Shown here: in pieces, positions 44,933 through 58,900 of the stretch
Layout of the letters: each line of letters begins with the position of its first letter
How positions within the stretch are numbered: position 1 is the stretch's first letter
Source of the DNA: Heterostelium multicystogenum
Lineage: Eukaryota > Evosea > Eumycetozoa > Acytosteliales > Acytosteliaceae
DNA: 64,000 nucleotides
Reading direction: 5' to 3'
Assembly: GCA_003667245.1 (NCBI GenBank)
Contig: RCNN01000030.1
Location: 101,469-165,468, forward strand
Translations under genes and position numbers: made by a program
Notes under the pieces: model-generated
Database searches by the model: none
Seen by the model: the letters and a program-made list of their open reading frames with translations, nothing else
What the model was told of the DNA's origin: nothing

Positions 44933-45132
44933 CTCTAATATCTGTACTATATATATATATATAATCTTATATGAATGTAATATAGAAATACTGTCTTTTA
45001 AAAATAGAATCAAATGAATGAAAAAGTTATTGTCAATCTTAAAATTTTTTTGATCATTAGTGAGTGAGTGAAAGTTGTCTATTTAGCTTTTTAATATTTT
45101 TTATTGGTGTATATTTCTTTGATGGAATAGTA

Positions 45133-48100
45133 CTAGTCTTGACCAAATCTCTTGGAGAAATTTATGAGGTCAGCGACCTTTCGGATGATTCCATTTTTGA
45201 CTTCGTCGTTGGGTGTGTGGATGGTTTGTGTTATCGACGGACACTGTGGATCATCGGCTTGATAGGTGATCGATATTGCGTTGTTGTGCTTCTGTACGTG
45301 CTGAATATCGGTAATCTTTATAATCCACTGTATTTCGTATTCACTGTTGGATGTTTGTGTTGGTCAGGAGGACCATGTGATGTGTTGATGTTGCCAATAT
45401 CTGATTGCTGCTAAGCACACAGTGGAACACATACCAGCTGTTGGTCGGTGGTGGACCCATCTTGCTGTAGAGTAAGAATGCTCCCTGGGACTTGAATGCA
45501 TTGTAGATTTGGAGTGTTCCATCCTTTGGGAAGTAACGTGGCAATCTTCTACGACGAATCTGCATGATAGATTTGGCAATCGATGTCTCATTCTTTATAC
45601 CTTCAGAAGTTCTGGTGGCAAATTCAAACAGTCCAACAGTCGGTTTCACAGCGACACCAATCACACCTTTTCCAACTCCCTTGAGGAATCCTTCAAATGA
45701 TTTCTCCTGTGTGACTCCTTTGATTGGCTCATCGATGATTCCAGTAATACCACGTATAAGTCCTTCGCCAAGATCACGGATTCCAAATTCGATACCTTGT
45801 TTCAAACCATTTGGTTTTTGACGTCCGATTTCTTCACGTTCTTTGATGTAAGATTCATCAAGTGAGAGATGCACCAATCCTTTACTAATGGTACCAGTGA
45901 TCTTTGAGGCTGATTCACAAATTCCAAAAACACTGTTATTTACAAGACTGGAAGTTCCTTTGGACAAACCAATCGCAAAGTCTTGTGGGCTCTTGACTAA
46001 TCCCAGTGCAGGTTCGTGGAAGAAGTCCTTAAATCCTGAGCCAAGTGATTCGGCAAGACGAATTGGATTTCCGATGAAATCAAATGAACCAAATATCTTG
46101 TGTACTTGTCCCATCAATTGGTAGGAGAAGTGCAATACCATTTCGTCAGTTACCTGCTTTACAGAGAGGAATGGGTGCTCCCAAATGAATCCATTGAAGT
46201 GCATTGGTGCACGATCGACATTCAAGAATGGTGATGATGATTTAATACCAAGCAGTAGATCTGAGAGAGAACGAGCACCAAGCACTGCAACAACTTCTTT
46301 CGGTAGCTTGCAGCTAGTAAAAGATAGATTGACCTTCAAAGGATTGATATGAAGTAGCTCGAAATAGATCATGTTCTCCAGCTTTGTACTTTCAACTTGG
46401 AGAATCTCCTCTGAAGTGATTGTCTGATGCATTGTGAAGTGTTGATTCAAGAATTCAAATTGATATTGATAAAGGAGAGTGCATTTAAAATCGATGATTC
46501 ATCAATGTTTAGGTCAAACTCTTGCACCAAGAAAGAGAAGTATCTAAAGAATAGGATTTTTGGATATTTCAGTGATCTGGTGGAGCTGAATTGGAAGAAG
46601 GGTTTATATCCACTGCTATTGTTCTGTTTAAGAATTGTTTGTTGACTGGTATTGGGTGGTGATGAAGGAGCATTTGGTTGAGGATGATTCATCAAATGGT
46701 TTCTTGGTTCGACACAAGAATACTGGGAAATTAGTTTGATATCGTTGATCATCGATTTGAAAGATCATCCAAAATGATCTGAAGATACTGATCATATTTG
46801 TTCTGTTTGAATTCTACATATAGTTTATCGAAGGAGCAATAAATGAATTCCTCTGGCACTTGATTGACTATGGAGAGTCCAATTGAAATGAGATTTACCT
46901 TTATCTCGATTTTACCAAGCTCGTCATTGACCAATGAATTTGTAGAAGACACAGATGAGTCCAAAGCTTTGGCCGATTCTTGATTGTTTCTTAAAGAATC
47001 GACTGTGGCTGCTCCTCGCTGCTTTTTCTTTGACGACCAGCACTCTAGTTGGTCCATTAGCATTGATAGAAATTTCCAAGTCTATCTTTTCAGTTTGAGA
47101 TGTTATTGGATTGTTCCATTTTACGGATACAGTTGAATTCTCCTCAAGATTATTCAATCTGTAGGAGTGTTTTTCATTTCCTGGGAATTCAATTACTAAT
47201 TTCTTTGGAAGAATAAAATGGTCCCAGGTATATGCAGTCGATGACTGGGATCCAAGTTTCTCCCAATTTTCTGTCTTCTTTTGACGAATCCAAAGGGTGA
47301 AACGTGAACGATTTTCAATGCAATAAGGCGGAAGCTCGGGATTTTGCTCTGATATAACAATCATCTTGGTGGTTATCATCTTGGTAGCTTTGACACGAAT
47401 GGATACGGATAGGAATAGTTTAGGTGCTGCTGATTGAGGTCCACTTGTATTGACATACTTTGCATTGATGTCAGAGTCTTTCAGGTTGGGGTTGAGCGAT
47501 GTCTCAGAGTCAGTTCGTAGTCTTACAATAATATTGCCTAGTTCGTCGGGGTTGAAGAATCCAGACCACATCATAGTGCCTGGATTTTTGTTGATTTACC
47601 AAACCAATACGAATTAGTTTGTCACGTTTTCCAGAGGGGAAATGGAATGGCAATGATTGATTAGAATAAATGGTCTGGCTGTTATCGTAGCACTCGAATT
47701 GTTGGTAGAGTATGGTGAAAGGAGTAGTATTGACCATAAGGTGTTGTGGGCAGAAAGTGACTACTCTTGTTTCTCCAGTATCTGCTGTTTGATGGTAAGC
47801 ATGTAACAGACAGTTGGAACAAACGTTTCTCAGGAATCTTTTTCATGAGTATCTCCATTTTCTTTTCTTCGCTGGTTTTTCTCTTCTTTGATTGCGATAG
47901 TTGAGCTGCTGTTAGCCGAGGATGAATTCAAAGAGAATGGAGAGGACCACTCAGAGTTGGCGACACGCATTGAAAATCTGCCACCAACAATATTCGAGTC
48001 GTTATAAGCAAACATAAATGGCTTTGAAGGTGAAGCCCATTCTGAGTTGTACCATTCTTGAGAGTTTGGAGGTAATATATCTAATTTCGTTTCATTGGAT

Positions 48101-51100
48101 GGCAAAGGTTTGACCTGCAGGGTTGACAGTTTGCGCACCAATGTGATGTCGGAATAACAGTGGTAAACCAGTTTGATTGATCATCCAAAATTCACAATAT
48201 ACTGTTAGTACTCTTCCACCATATGATTCCATTCTATTTGTCAAATGATATCAACAAAGGCAGCTTATTCTGGTCCAATATTTTAATCTTTTCTTTTATG
48301 TTCAAATTCTCAGGATTACCAGCAGATGGTTCTACGACAAATGGTTGTGACCAAAGGAAATCTACACAAATTAAGCTTAGTATATATTCATTCTTTAAAG
48401 CAGCTTAGTAACTTACCATAGATTTGGATTTCCATAAAAATGTCATAAGTTGGATCAAAAATTGAAACTTCCAATTTATCACCCATCGGAATGACACCCT
48501 CTAAGAAAGGAGATCCAATTAGTTTCTTGTTCTTTGAGTGGTAGAGTCTGTAGTTCAAATCACAAGCCAATACATTCTCAATGATGATTGGGGCAAATAT
48601 GGATATTTCAATTTGATTCTTGCTCTTTTTGGTATCTTTCTCAATAGAGGTGATTAATACGAAGGGAAGTCGTGAGCTGTGTTTACATATCATTCTTGAG
48701 TGCACTGTCTTTGATGACTTTTCCTTTTGTTTGGCTTTTTCCTTTGATTTAATCATCTGAATCACAGTAATACAATCGACTTGCCCGTCAGAGTAGTTGT
48801 AGTAGCTTGGGTTGTATGGCTTGATACGTATTCTTCCCATAGAGTATAGAATAGGCAAAGGCATGCTAGAGTTTGACTCTACTATCATCTCCATTGGATC
48901 AAGCTCTTTGTTTGATCCCACACTAATGTAGAACTTCATTGGATTATTCATTTGATTTTTGATAATGAGATTCGAGTGGAGTGAAAGTATCTTGCTACCA
49001 TTTCGATAGGAGATATCGTATAGAAGTTTAACACTCTTGTATTCTGGCATTGGATGGATAATATAGGTACCAATTGTGTCCATTGGTACATTGTTGATTG
49101 GTTTGAAGTTTCCATACAACTGGAAAGATATCTTTCTTTCAATATCCATTCCTCTAGTGTTGAGTTTGAAGTCTGGAGGTGACAGCTGTATTTCTTTTCC
49201 AATTGGGATCTCCTGTAAATCTTCTTTGTCGTCGAACCAATACCAAACAGTTTGTCCAGTTAAGTTTTTAATGTAATATGGATAGATTTTAGTATCTTTG
49301 ACATTGGATTTCGAATCTGTTTGCGTTGGAATTGGTGAATTATTTTGTGATACATTGGAGATGGTTGATACTGTAGATGAGGTGCTAAGACTATTCGTCT
49401 TTTTAGTAGTAGGAGGTGTTGCGGTTTGATGGTTTCTTGTAGTAATCATCTACTAGCAATTGGTAGGTTGATAGTGATGTGTCTACAAAACCTTTGGTTA
49501 TATTGATTTGCAAAGGTAGCTTTGAGACGAAATCTAATATCCAACCACCTTGCTGAGAGTTGTTAGCATTGATCATGAATCCCCATGTCTCTACAAGTGG
49601 TTCCCATACACCACTGTTTCCATTAAAATAAGATGCCTCGGTGTTTGACTCTAAAGAGAAAGCGATCTGGTCTTTCAAAGTCCACATGAAACTGTTATTC
49701 TTTAGCTTTGAAACACTGATTTGAATCAATTGAATACTCTCTTCTTCAGAAACGTCGTTGTGCAGGGTGAATACACCTTTGTCCAATCGGAATGATATCA
49801 TGATTTGTCGGTCAATGTTGCTTACTGGTGTATTGCCAACGTAAGATACTGCTTCATCAGATATTTCTGACTGTGACTCTGCGCTAGTCGATAAGTAAGA
49901 GGATTGATTTGATATTGATGCCTTTGACTGCACAATATTGTTAGAGATTAGCATCATTTGTTTGAAATCTTGATACGAGAAATTGACATTGATTTGATCG
50001 ACTACTATGTTACTCTCTTGGTTCACCTGCGTCGAAGTTTGTTTGGAAATGGAATTTGAATGGTTCAATTATTTTCACTTGCTGGTTGATATTATTGCTA
50101 TTGCTCTCTTTTTGGCTGTAAAGATTTGATTGATTATTCAATCTTGTTCTGTAGATTTGAATATTTTCCGCCTCGATGAGGGTAACCGTTTCAACACCAA
50201 CTGCACCTTTAGTTGTGGTTTGTAGATCCGCAGCTGCTCTGATAATTAGTGCATATTCTTTCTCACCTTCTCCAGAAGCACTTGCATTTGTTGGAATTAG
50301 AATAGTAGCATCACCTATGTGAAGAGTGAAAAGCGATGATCCAGATTCAATGATTTCGTCTATTCCAACAGGTGGAGCACCAAGGATTTTGGTGGTGTAA
50401 CGATTCCAAGCTTCAGTCGCCATTGATAGCAACCTGGTGATAGAACTTTGTACTTCTAACCAGGAGTGTGGAACAAATATCATGTTCATGCTGCCAAGAG
50501 AAACTTGGAATGCAGATTGCTGAATTGGTGGAGGTTTTATAGTACCGTTGATGACAAGTTGAGGACCAAGCATATTTGGATTATCTTTCTGATCGATTTT
50601 ACGATTTGGATAGAGTAGTGTTTTGAAGTGAGGATGTGTATCCTTATTGAAATCATTCAACATGATACTTGTTATCTCGACATTGAGAGATGTCTCCATC
50701 AACTCATTGATAATCTGCATCTTCATATCGTTGACAATGAACTGTACCATCCTGTCATTCACAGCCGAGCCATCACGCCTCATGAAAGCAATCGAGAATT
50801 TTCCAATTTTGAAGTTGGATATACCCTTTTGATAATACTTTTCATTCAACTCTTCAGCCTCATCATAATCATTGATTTTACTGACTTCAGGAACCTTGAG
50901 GTGTTCTTGGTGGACAACCAAAGAGTCTTCATTCTCTTGGTGAATTGGATCTCCTCTAATGCTGGAGGATACCTCGGATAAATTACCATCTAGTAGTTGA
51001 ATGAGACACTTTGATTCATACTCGCTAATATCTAACTGAAATTGTGAGATATTATAGGTACGCTCCCAAGGAGGCAACTGGAATTTCTCGCTTATTGTTG

Positions 51101-54100
51101 ACATCGGAGTTGAGAAATGGATATTAAGATTTACATCCTTCACCATAGTACCATAAGATCGTCCAGCTCCACTTTTTAGCATTCTCAAATCCAAACCCGA
51201 CAAAAGTTTAATGTTGTTTCGCTTCAATATAGATATTTTCCACAATAAACCTTGATTTGTTTGATGGACTTGTTGACTTTGAAATGAAATCAGTGGAAAC
51301 CTCTGGAATTATTTCAACATTTGATTCCTCAACTACTGGTGTCTCATCATCGCATTCTTGCTTTTCTATACCATTTTCAAAGCGATTGGATATTACAATT
51401 CTACCAAGGTCAACAATGAAAACTTGATGTGAAAGTGATGATAATGGTATGATTACATATGGATTTTCGATCTCTATTTCATAGAGGAATGTTGTTCTGG
51501 CTTGTGAAATGACAGTGGCTGCCGAGCTAATCGATTGCTTAAGATAATCTCGCATAGTATTAACGCTATTGAAGAAATGTTTGATTTCATCAATGAAACG
51601 ATTGAGATAGACAAATCGAATACTGCTAAGATTGCACTTTAAAAAGTGAATGTTGTCACGTGATTCAAATTGGAAGTGAACCAACGATGTGTTATCCATG
51701 TCCAAAAGTGATGTTGACGAGGTCTGAAGCAAAGATGCGGGTGACATTGTACCATCAGGTATGAAAAAGTTGTCTTCTGATTCTATGCCTCTGCTTCCAC
51801 TTACACTACCACCACTGTTGATCCTTCTTTCCTTTGTTGTGAAAATGGTTCGATAGTTTCTACCCTCAAGTGTCATATCGTGAATCTTTAGCGAACCAAG
51901 TTTGCCAACTATAGTTGAACGATTGATAAATAGGTCATTTGTGCATACAAAATCATTGATAGATGCCTTCATCAGTGGAGTGTTGTTTTCTTGTGTAAGT
52001 AGCACTCGAACGAATGTAACCTTGACGTTAACACGTGTGTTTATAACCTGTTGAGTTTCAGAGAATTTTAGTGTCGTTCCATGATGGCAACATTGAATCG
52101 GTTGGTTGAAACCAATTTAATATTGTCGACCACAACTCGTTGATTTGCAATGCTCTCAGCAACGTGACGTCTTTGTAATCTCTCCAGGGTGAGTGTCTGC
52201 ACACTATTAGAGAACTCGACCACACCAGCGACAGTGTTCTTGTTGAGGATCAAATTAAGCTGTGAGAAATCTAAATTCAACTCTTTGTCGATCTTTTTGA
52301 TAGTGAGGGGAATCCGATGAGACTTGTTTTCAAATTGAATGTAACAAGATTGAGTGAACCTGGATTTGCATTCGTAATGTTGTCGAGATTTACACGCGAG
52401 TTGGTAAAAGCCAAGTAGTTTCCATTGCCAGGTGGTTTCTGGAAGCAATCTTCCACCCATACACCTTTGACAGAAAGTAAAATATTGGTATCAAAGTATC
52501 GCTGATTAAAAACACCGTCGATCATTCTTAAATAGACCAAAGCAAGATTCTGAACATGTTGTTCATGTTCAATGCGCAAGTGTAAATTGAATTGATTGAC
52601 AGAGAATCGTGTTTCTAGGAGACTGTATTCGCTGATTTTAAGTTTTTCAGCAAGGGTTGTCAAGAAGATATCCTCAATATCACCAAGCTGTGATCCCTTC
52701 TTTGCCTTCTTTCCACTATCCTTTGAAGATTTTTCAAGATCTGATTGTGAAACTGAAGTAATCATTTGAATAACTCCAATAAAATTGACATATTGCTGAG
52801 AGGACAGGTAGAACTCTAACAAATCGATATTCGCATCCAATTTGATGGAAGTCAGGATATGATTACGGATTCGACTAATCTTCAACTGGAAATTTGCATT
52901 GAATGGATTTGCAATATTCATTCTATATTTTGCGATCTGTTCGACATCTCGCCAATCTTGATTTTGGGAGGCGAGTAACACTTGAATATTCGATAACTGG
53001 AAGCAATATTCATCATAGAAATCCTCATCCCATGATTTGTCTTGGCTTTCTATTTGGTCTTGTTCCTCTTTGTTACTCAGCTTGGGTTGATGATTGATAT
53101 GAAGATAACCTAAATCCAAAATCAATGTATTGGCATCGTTATTCTCGGTTATAACCTCTGGAACCAAAAATGATTGGCGCTTCTAACTCCATTGCCAATG
53201 ATAAAGTAGTTCGATCTGAAATTGCAAGCATCAAACGCGTATGTGTTTGAGTCTTGATATTTTGAATGGTATCCTGTGCCATCTTGCCCAAATCTTCGAA
53301 AGTATCTTCAGAGGAACTATTGACTCTAAAGAAATCTATGATCGTACCAACAAATAGAGGGTAATATACAATGGTAAGTGGTTTTGATTGGATGGCTACA
53401 CTATAGTTCAAAGGACTTCCACTAGGAAAACTGTGAAATTGTAAATTAAATATGGATGTAGAAGCTGTGGTTTGTAGCGGTATTTGATGTTAACGCCACA
53501 GTTGATGCTGGAATTTTGTTTAAGCATGGTGAAATTAACTTGGGATACTTGGTGTTTGGAGTGGATTTATCGATAAGCTCCAAAACTGTCTAGCTTGACA
53601 TCAAATGAGTAGGAGTCTTCCTTTGAGCGTAACGATAGATTCAGGTTATCGAACGCCAATATTGCCAGTGGCTGTTTCTTGCGGTCGAGACTCAGCGAGA
53701 GTTTCAAAAGATTCACATCGACTTTATATATATCAACATTACTCTTAGCGGATGGACTGCCTCCACTTATACTTCCACACTTTCAGCATTGTATCCAATG
53801 GTATCATAAATTTCATTCCAATCTTCTTTAGATAACCTTATATCCTCTCCAATCGATGTGATCTTTTTTTTCAATGGTAGCACTGGTGCTGGTTGCAGTA
53901 CTAGCTCCAGTACCCCACCAAGATGAAAACCAGCCTGAACTAGTTGCCGGCTGTGTAGGTACTTGCTTTGGAGGTGATGAAATCTGTCGCTGCTTATTAA
54001 TTTTATCTTCTTTCTCCATCATTCGATAAGATAGATTTCTAAAGAGCTGTATATGTTCGTAAGATAACTTCCATTCGAGCGCATCCATTCTTGTCTTCTC

Positions 54101-55446
54101 TGTTGGGTGAATTGTGTTACGCTTGTTAACGCTTAAACAATTTGATATACTCTTTTTTATCACGCAAAAACTCAAAGAGATAGTTCCAACTGTTGCGATA
54201 ACGACGTTTCATGGATTTTTTCCGACAACAGAGTTAATAGCAAAAGCCCACCACTTTCGAGGATCCTCCAATACCTTTCCAGTGGGTCGCTGTGATCTAA
54301 ATTCTATTGACCTCTTAAACATTGAGAAACTTTCCATAATATTTGTGATATCAAGATACTGCTCGTCAGACAGGCTTATATTTCGTGTTTTCCAAATCCA
54401 ATTTGACAGTGATCTTGGGTTGCTGTTGATTCACTGCATTACCACCAACAGCCAATGAATTCTTATTAACTATAGCTTTTAGACATGAACTTATTTTTGA
54501 TAAAATATACTGCTGCTGTTGATCTGCTGCGACACTGCTATTGTTGCAATTGATCATTGTTTTCAGTTGATCAGTTAGATCATTGAGATTGGTATACTTT
54601 AGCTTTGGAGAATTCGAATTCCAATAGATAGAGAGATCATTCAAGTTAATGATCTTGTGAATAATCGATGATTCATTCTTAGGAATGATGGTTTCCAATT
54701 TTCGTCTGTTGACTCCGCACCAATTTATTCATTGTAATACCAACAGCAAAAGAACTCTACAGTTGTAAAATCAAGTCGTTAACTATCTGTAATTGTCGAC
54801 ATTAACTACCAACCTGTCCTGATACATACATTTTCTAACTGATCTTCAAATCTAATATGTACAGAATCTATATACATTTGTAGATTGTCTACTACAGTTG
54901 CAAACAACCTACTACTAAACTACTATTATTTTGTTCATTTTCCGAACTTGTACTACTACTACTATAATTATTATTATTATTACTGTTACTGATCTTATTG
55001 TTGGACTCTGCTAGCTTCGATCTGATTAGCTCCTGTAGTCCAACTTCTGTTGCTTTTCAATCTTGGAATTTTTTGTATAATATGCTCATCAATTCATTAC
55101 ATGGCTCTGCCAGAAATATATACCTTCGAGCCTTATAATTGCAGGTTTATTTTTTATCTTTATAATATAGAATTAGTCATCAATAAAGTCTTCATTCCGT
55201 ATTGCCAATCGACAATTGTGATAATACGTACTTGATTCCAAGGTATGAATAATGAGAGCTTTCTTACTATAGCTTGTTTAACAATAATACTTGGAAACAG
55301 CTTTTGTAAAGCAGTCTGCTTTATCTTTACATCATTATGACTGCTTCACCTGAGAGTAGACTTAACTTTATATTATCTTTCGTAAGATCATCGAGATAGT
55401 CACCTAGATACTTGGTCAACAATGATGCTGCTAGTGTTGATACCAT
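45133..55446 (-). CDS. vps13: VPS13 family lipid-transfer protein
   Basis: This gene of over 10 kb encodes about 3300 residues of a bridge-like lipid transfer protein that works at membrane contact sites. The N-terminal chorein motif is clear from ATG 55446: LLTKYLGDYLDDLTKDNIKL, ALQKLFPSIIVKQA, VRKLSLFIPW. A VPS13-like loop with GWFSSWWGTG lies near 53920. Long beta-rich segments of the RBG repeat type fill 53500-50000. The adaptor-binding (VAB) region has YPYYIKNLTGQTVWYWFDD near 49270 and PPYCIENRSRFTLWIRQKK near 47310. The C-terminal region shows FFHEPALGLVKSPQDFAIGL, GVIGVAVKPTVGLFEFATRT and MQIRRRRLPRYFP, ending in a PH-like part (SEYEIQWIIKITDIQHV). Several frame breaks and introns are present (for example near 45385, 46740, 47580 and 53160). 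Which VPS13 paralogue this is cannot be settled. Confidence 0.9.
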
Positions 55447-55961
55447 CTTGCTTCTTCTTCAATCGCAATCAACAGCTCTAGTGTCGATGATGATGTTTGA
55501 TATGTATATATTATATGTATATTATAAGTAAATTATAAGTATATAAGTATCTATGTAGCTATGTATATGTATATGTATGTATGTCAAGTTATTAATAGAA
55601 CAAATTAAAGCAAATTGAGTGAATAAAAATTTTGTAAAGTTATATTGTTCAAAAAAATCTCAAAAATCTGCTATCATTGTGGTGGTGAAATGAAATTAAT
55701 GGGGGAATATTGTTGGTTTGGATGTGGAATCTGATGAATTGAAAGTCGGTCACCATTTGAATATGATGTCGATGCTCCATCGATTAACAATTACAGAAAA
55801 TTAATTAATATAATTTATTTTATACTCTTATCCTAAATCAATAATGCATGTTAACATTTGACCATAGGAAAATGACCGATGTGGTGTGCGATATAAACTA
55901 AGAGGAGTCTACGATTTGATATCTACATTCTTATCTCATTTAGGCTCTTTTTGGCTTCTCT
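55447..55961. other. Intergenic region between the VPS13 and RGS-kinase genes
   Basis: About 515 bases between the VPS13 start and the RGS-kinase stop, both on the minus strand. It contains GTATAT/ATGTAT repeats near 55505-55590 and must hold the VPS13 promoter. A plus-strand open frame that begins at 55886 is a shadow of the kinase C-terminus. Confidence 0.6.
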
Positions 55962-58900
55962 CTACTTTATCCATTTCTTTTTGTTCTCTTGATAAGTACG
56001 TTCAAGAGCTTGAAGTGAATCCAATATTTCTGGACATGATGGACGTTTCTATTTATAATTTCGAATTTGAGTTAGCAATCAAAATTAAGATAAGAAATGA
56101 TTTGATAACATACTCTGGATCGAAATCCCAACAAGCATTAATTAAATTTACAAAAACCTTCTGGACAATTGGCTGGAATGGTAGGTCGCAAATTTTCTTT
56201 AGAAGTCTGTATCAGAATTTGGAAATCATATTGTATATGCTTAAACTCAGAATAAGGTCTTTCATATTTAGCTTTCATACATCTAACAACCAATTCCCAC
56301 TGTTTAAAATATTAATTGATTGTTAATATGCTTGTAGATTTAAAATGATTTTAAATAAACATACCATGAAATTATTGCCATCGAAAATATCACCTTTAAC
56401 AGTAAATTCACCCATATATACTTCTGGTGCACAGTATGCATAGGTACCACGTGTCTTTCTAAGAGAGGATTGTGATTTTCCAGTAGCAAATCTACTTAGA
56501 CCAAAGTCAGCTACCTTGATGGTCCAATTGTCTGAAACCAGTAAGTTGAGTGACTTTAAGTCTCTGTGAACAATGACTGGCTTCCAATTATGGAGACACT
56601 TGACACCTTTGACCATTTCCATTGCAAACTTCAAAACCCAGTCCCATGTAAAATCCATGGTTGTATGCATTAATTGTAGAGTGTCTGGTTGGAGCAATAT
56701 TCCATAATCATGCAGATCTTTGGCTGTACGACCATACCATAGAAATAAAACATGAGGAGAACGTAGAGAACTCATAATCTCAAGCTCCTTTAAAAAGTCT
56801 AAAAGCTTCTGATGCTCTGGTGTATTCTTGAGGATCTTAACTGCAACCTCTTGATTTTCCATGTGGCCTTGTATACTTTGGCAGAAGTACCTTCACCAAG
56901 TTTGTTTGAAAATACAATCTCGTCACCATCTATGGTCCAATTATTGAATTGGCAATGAACTTGCGATCTAACTCCTGTAGATAACTTGCTGTTTGTGGAT
57001 TAGATACAGGCGATTCAGGTTGCTCTATCTCTCCATTTGCTATCTGTTCATTATAATTATCTTGCTGCTGTTGTTCAGTTACATCGATATCCAAATCATA
57101 AGAATGGTTATTATGACTATTTTGAAGAACAGAGTCTGTTGGTGTATTATTTCCGCTGTTGTCGATCGATGCTGAATTTGACAGATTTCCTGATATAATC
57201 TTTTGGAGATAGACATCAGCTGAGCTCATTCCAAATATTTCGTTGGAACCATCGATAGGTGAGCTGACCAACTCTGGTGGAACATTAGTAGGTGAAGTTG
57301 TGTTACTGACTTTACCCAAGTTCTTGTGAATTGCTGGATAGTGACCACAGTTGAGACAAAGCACCATTGTCACCTTCAGGCTTATATGCAGCACAATCGC
57401 AAGGAGCCTTACAGCATCCACGTTTAAAACCAAATGCCACACCATAAGGTACATCATCATTATTATTGGTCGCATTGAATTGCTGTTTCAAAACAATACT
57501 CTCATCAATGCCTGTTGAATGCTGACAAAGGTGATCCTGAGGATGAAACAGAAGAGGCCCTTGTTTCTTTAAGGAAATGTGGTTTGATCATAGATATTCT
57601 TGGTGAGAGTGGAGGTGATGTCAAAACCATTATGGTGGACATGGCTAATGATGGTGATTGTGGGAGTTGTGTCGACTGGCACTGGCACTGTTACTTGCGT
57701 TGTATTCACCAAAATGGGCGAAGTTCATACTATGTGGAGAGTGTGGAGTTTGAGGTGATGGAGGCACACGTGGAGAAGCTGGTGAGTTGTTATATGTACC
57801 AAATGGTGGTTGGTGAGTGCCATCAAAAGGAGGTGATGATGAGGGTGATGGTGATGTAGATGGTGTGTGCAGAGGTGAAGTACTAACACCACCCCAACTA
57901 TTGCTTGAAATTGGAACGGCAAGTGCAGCAGATGCAGCAGTAGGAGTTTTGTACTGGAGAATTTGAAATGGTAGGTTGATACATGTGACAGAAACGTTTT
58001 GAATGAATCAAAGAAACATCTTCTTTTATCATACGATATACCTTTCGGAAATAGAGTACGATCCAACTGTCTCTGCAGTGGCTGCTCCAAACATAGAAAG
58101 TGGCGAAGATGGAGATTGTGGAACAACTGTTTGTTCCATTAGGTGTTGTATTACCAACAGAACTGTTGGTTTGACTATTGTTGCTATTTAGTTGTAATTG
58201 ATTTGCTTTATATACATGTGAATTTGATTGACTTCGCCCGAATCTACTGCTAATTCCTCATCAGCACCAGGTTGTAAAAATCTTGAAATGATCTTGTTGG
58301 ATTCATCTACGATAACGGATGGCTCCATAGAAGTTCCCAACTGGAAGAGCTCAACCTCCTCAAGGAACAATAGATTTGACAATGAGTGTTCACGCTCACA
58401 AAATGCTTTAAATAATTCGTAACCAATCTTATCTTTCATAAGTGCTGTCAGTGATTCTTTGCTAGATGCAGGAAGGATATAATTTGATTCGAAACTATAT
58501 TTTGTGACTCCTCCACTTGCACCAATAGTAACCACTTCCTTGGTTATTGGTTGTACTACTTGGGTTGGCCATCGTCGATACATTGGTTGTGCTTGTGCTT
58601 TTAGATAAAAACTTTGCAATCAACAAAATAGTTGGTTTCTTTCCATTATTTATGTTATAGCTTTCTCTGTGAGTCATACTGCCACTGTTGTAATTGGATC
58701 CAATTGAACTATCTCTATCTTTTGACGATCTGCTATTGTCTCTGTCCGAAAGTGAAGAGTCGCGACTCGATCTGTCGGTCAGTGGTGGCACAGTGGTGTT
58801 GAAGTGATTTGAGGAGAGAAGAGCGAGATGCCAAGGAATCTTGATAACTGGATGTAGTTGCTGCTCTAGCACGAAGTCTTCTTGCTGGGGACTCACCAGT

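Noticed and set aside
55886..56326. 146-codon plus-strand ORF that looks like a membrane protein
   Set aside because: It is the reverse complement of the C-lobe of the RGS kinase (KQWELVVRCM ... NLINACWDFD).
9681..57000. Programmed ribosomal frameshifting as the cause of the many frame breaks
   Set aside because: The sites are in unrelated housekeeping genes, lack a common slippery heptamer and occur several times per gene. Homopolymer miscalls explain them better.
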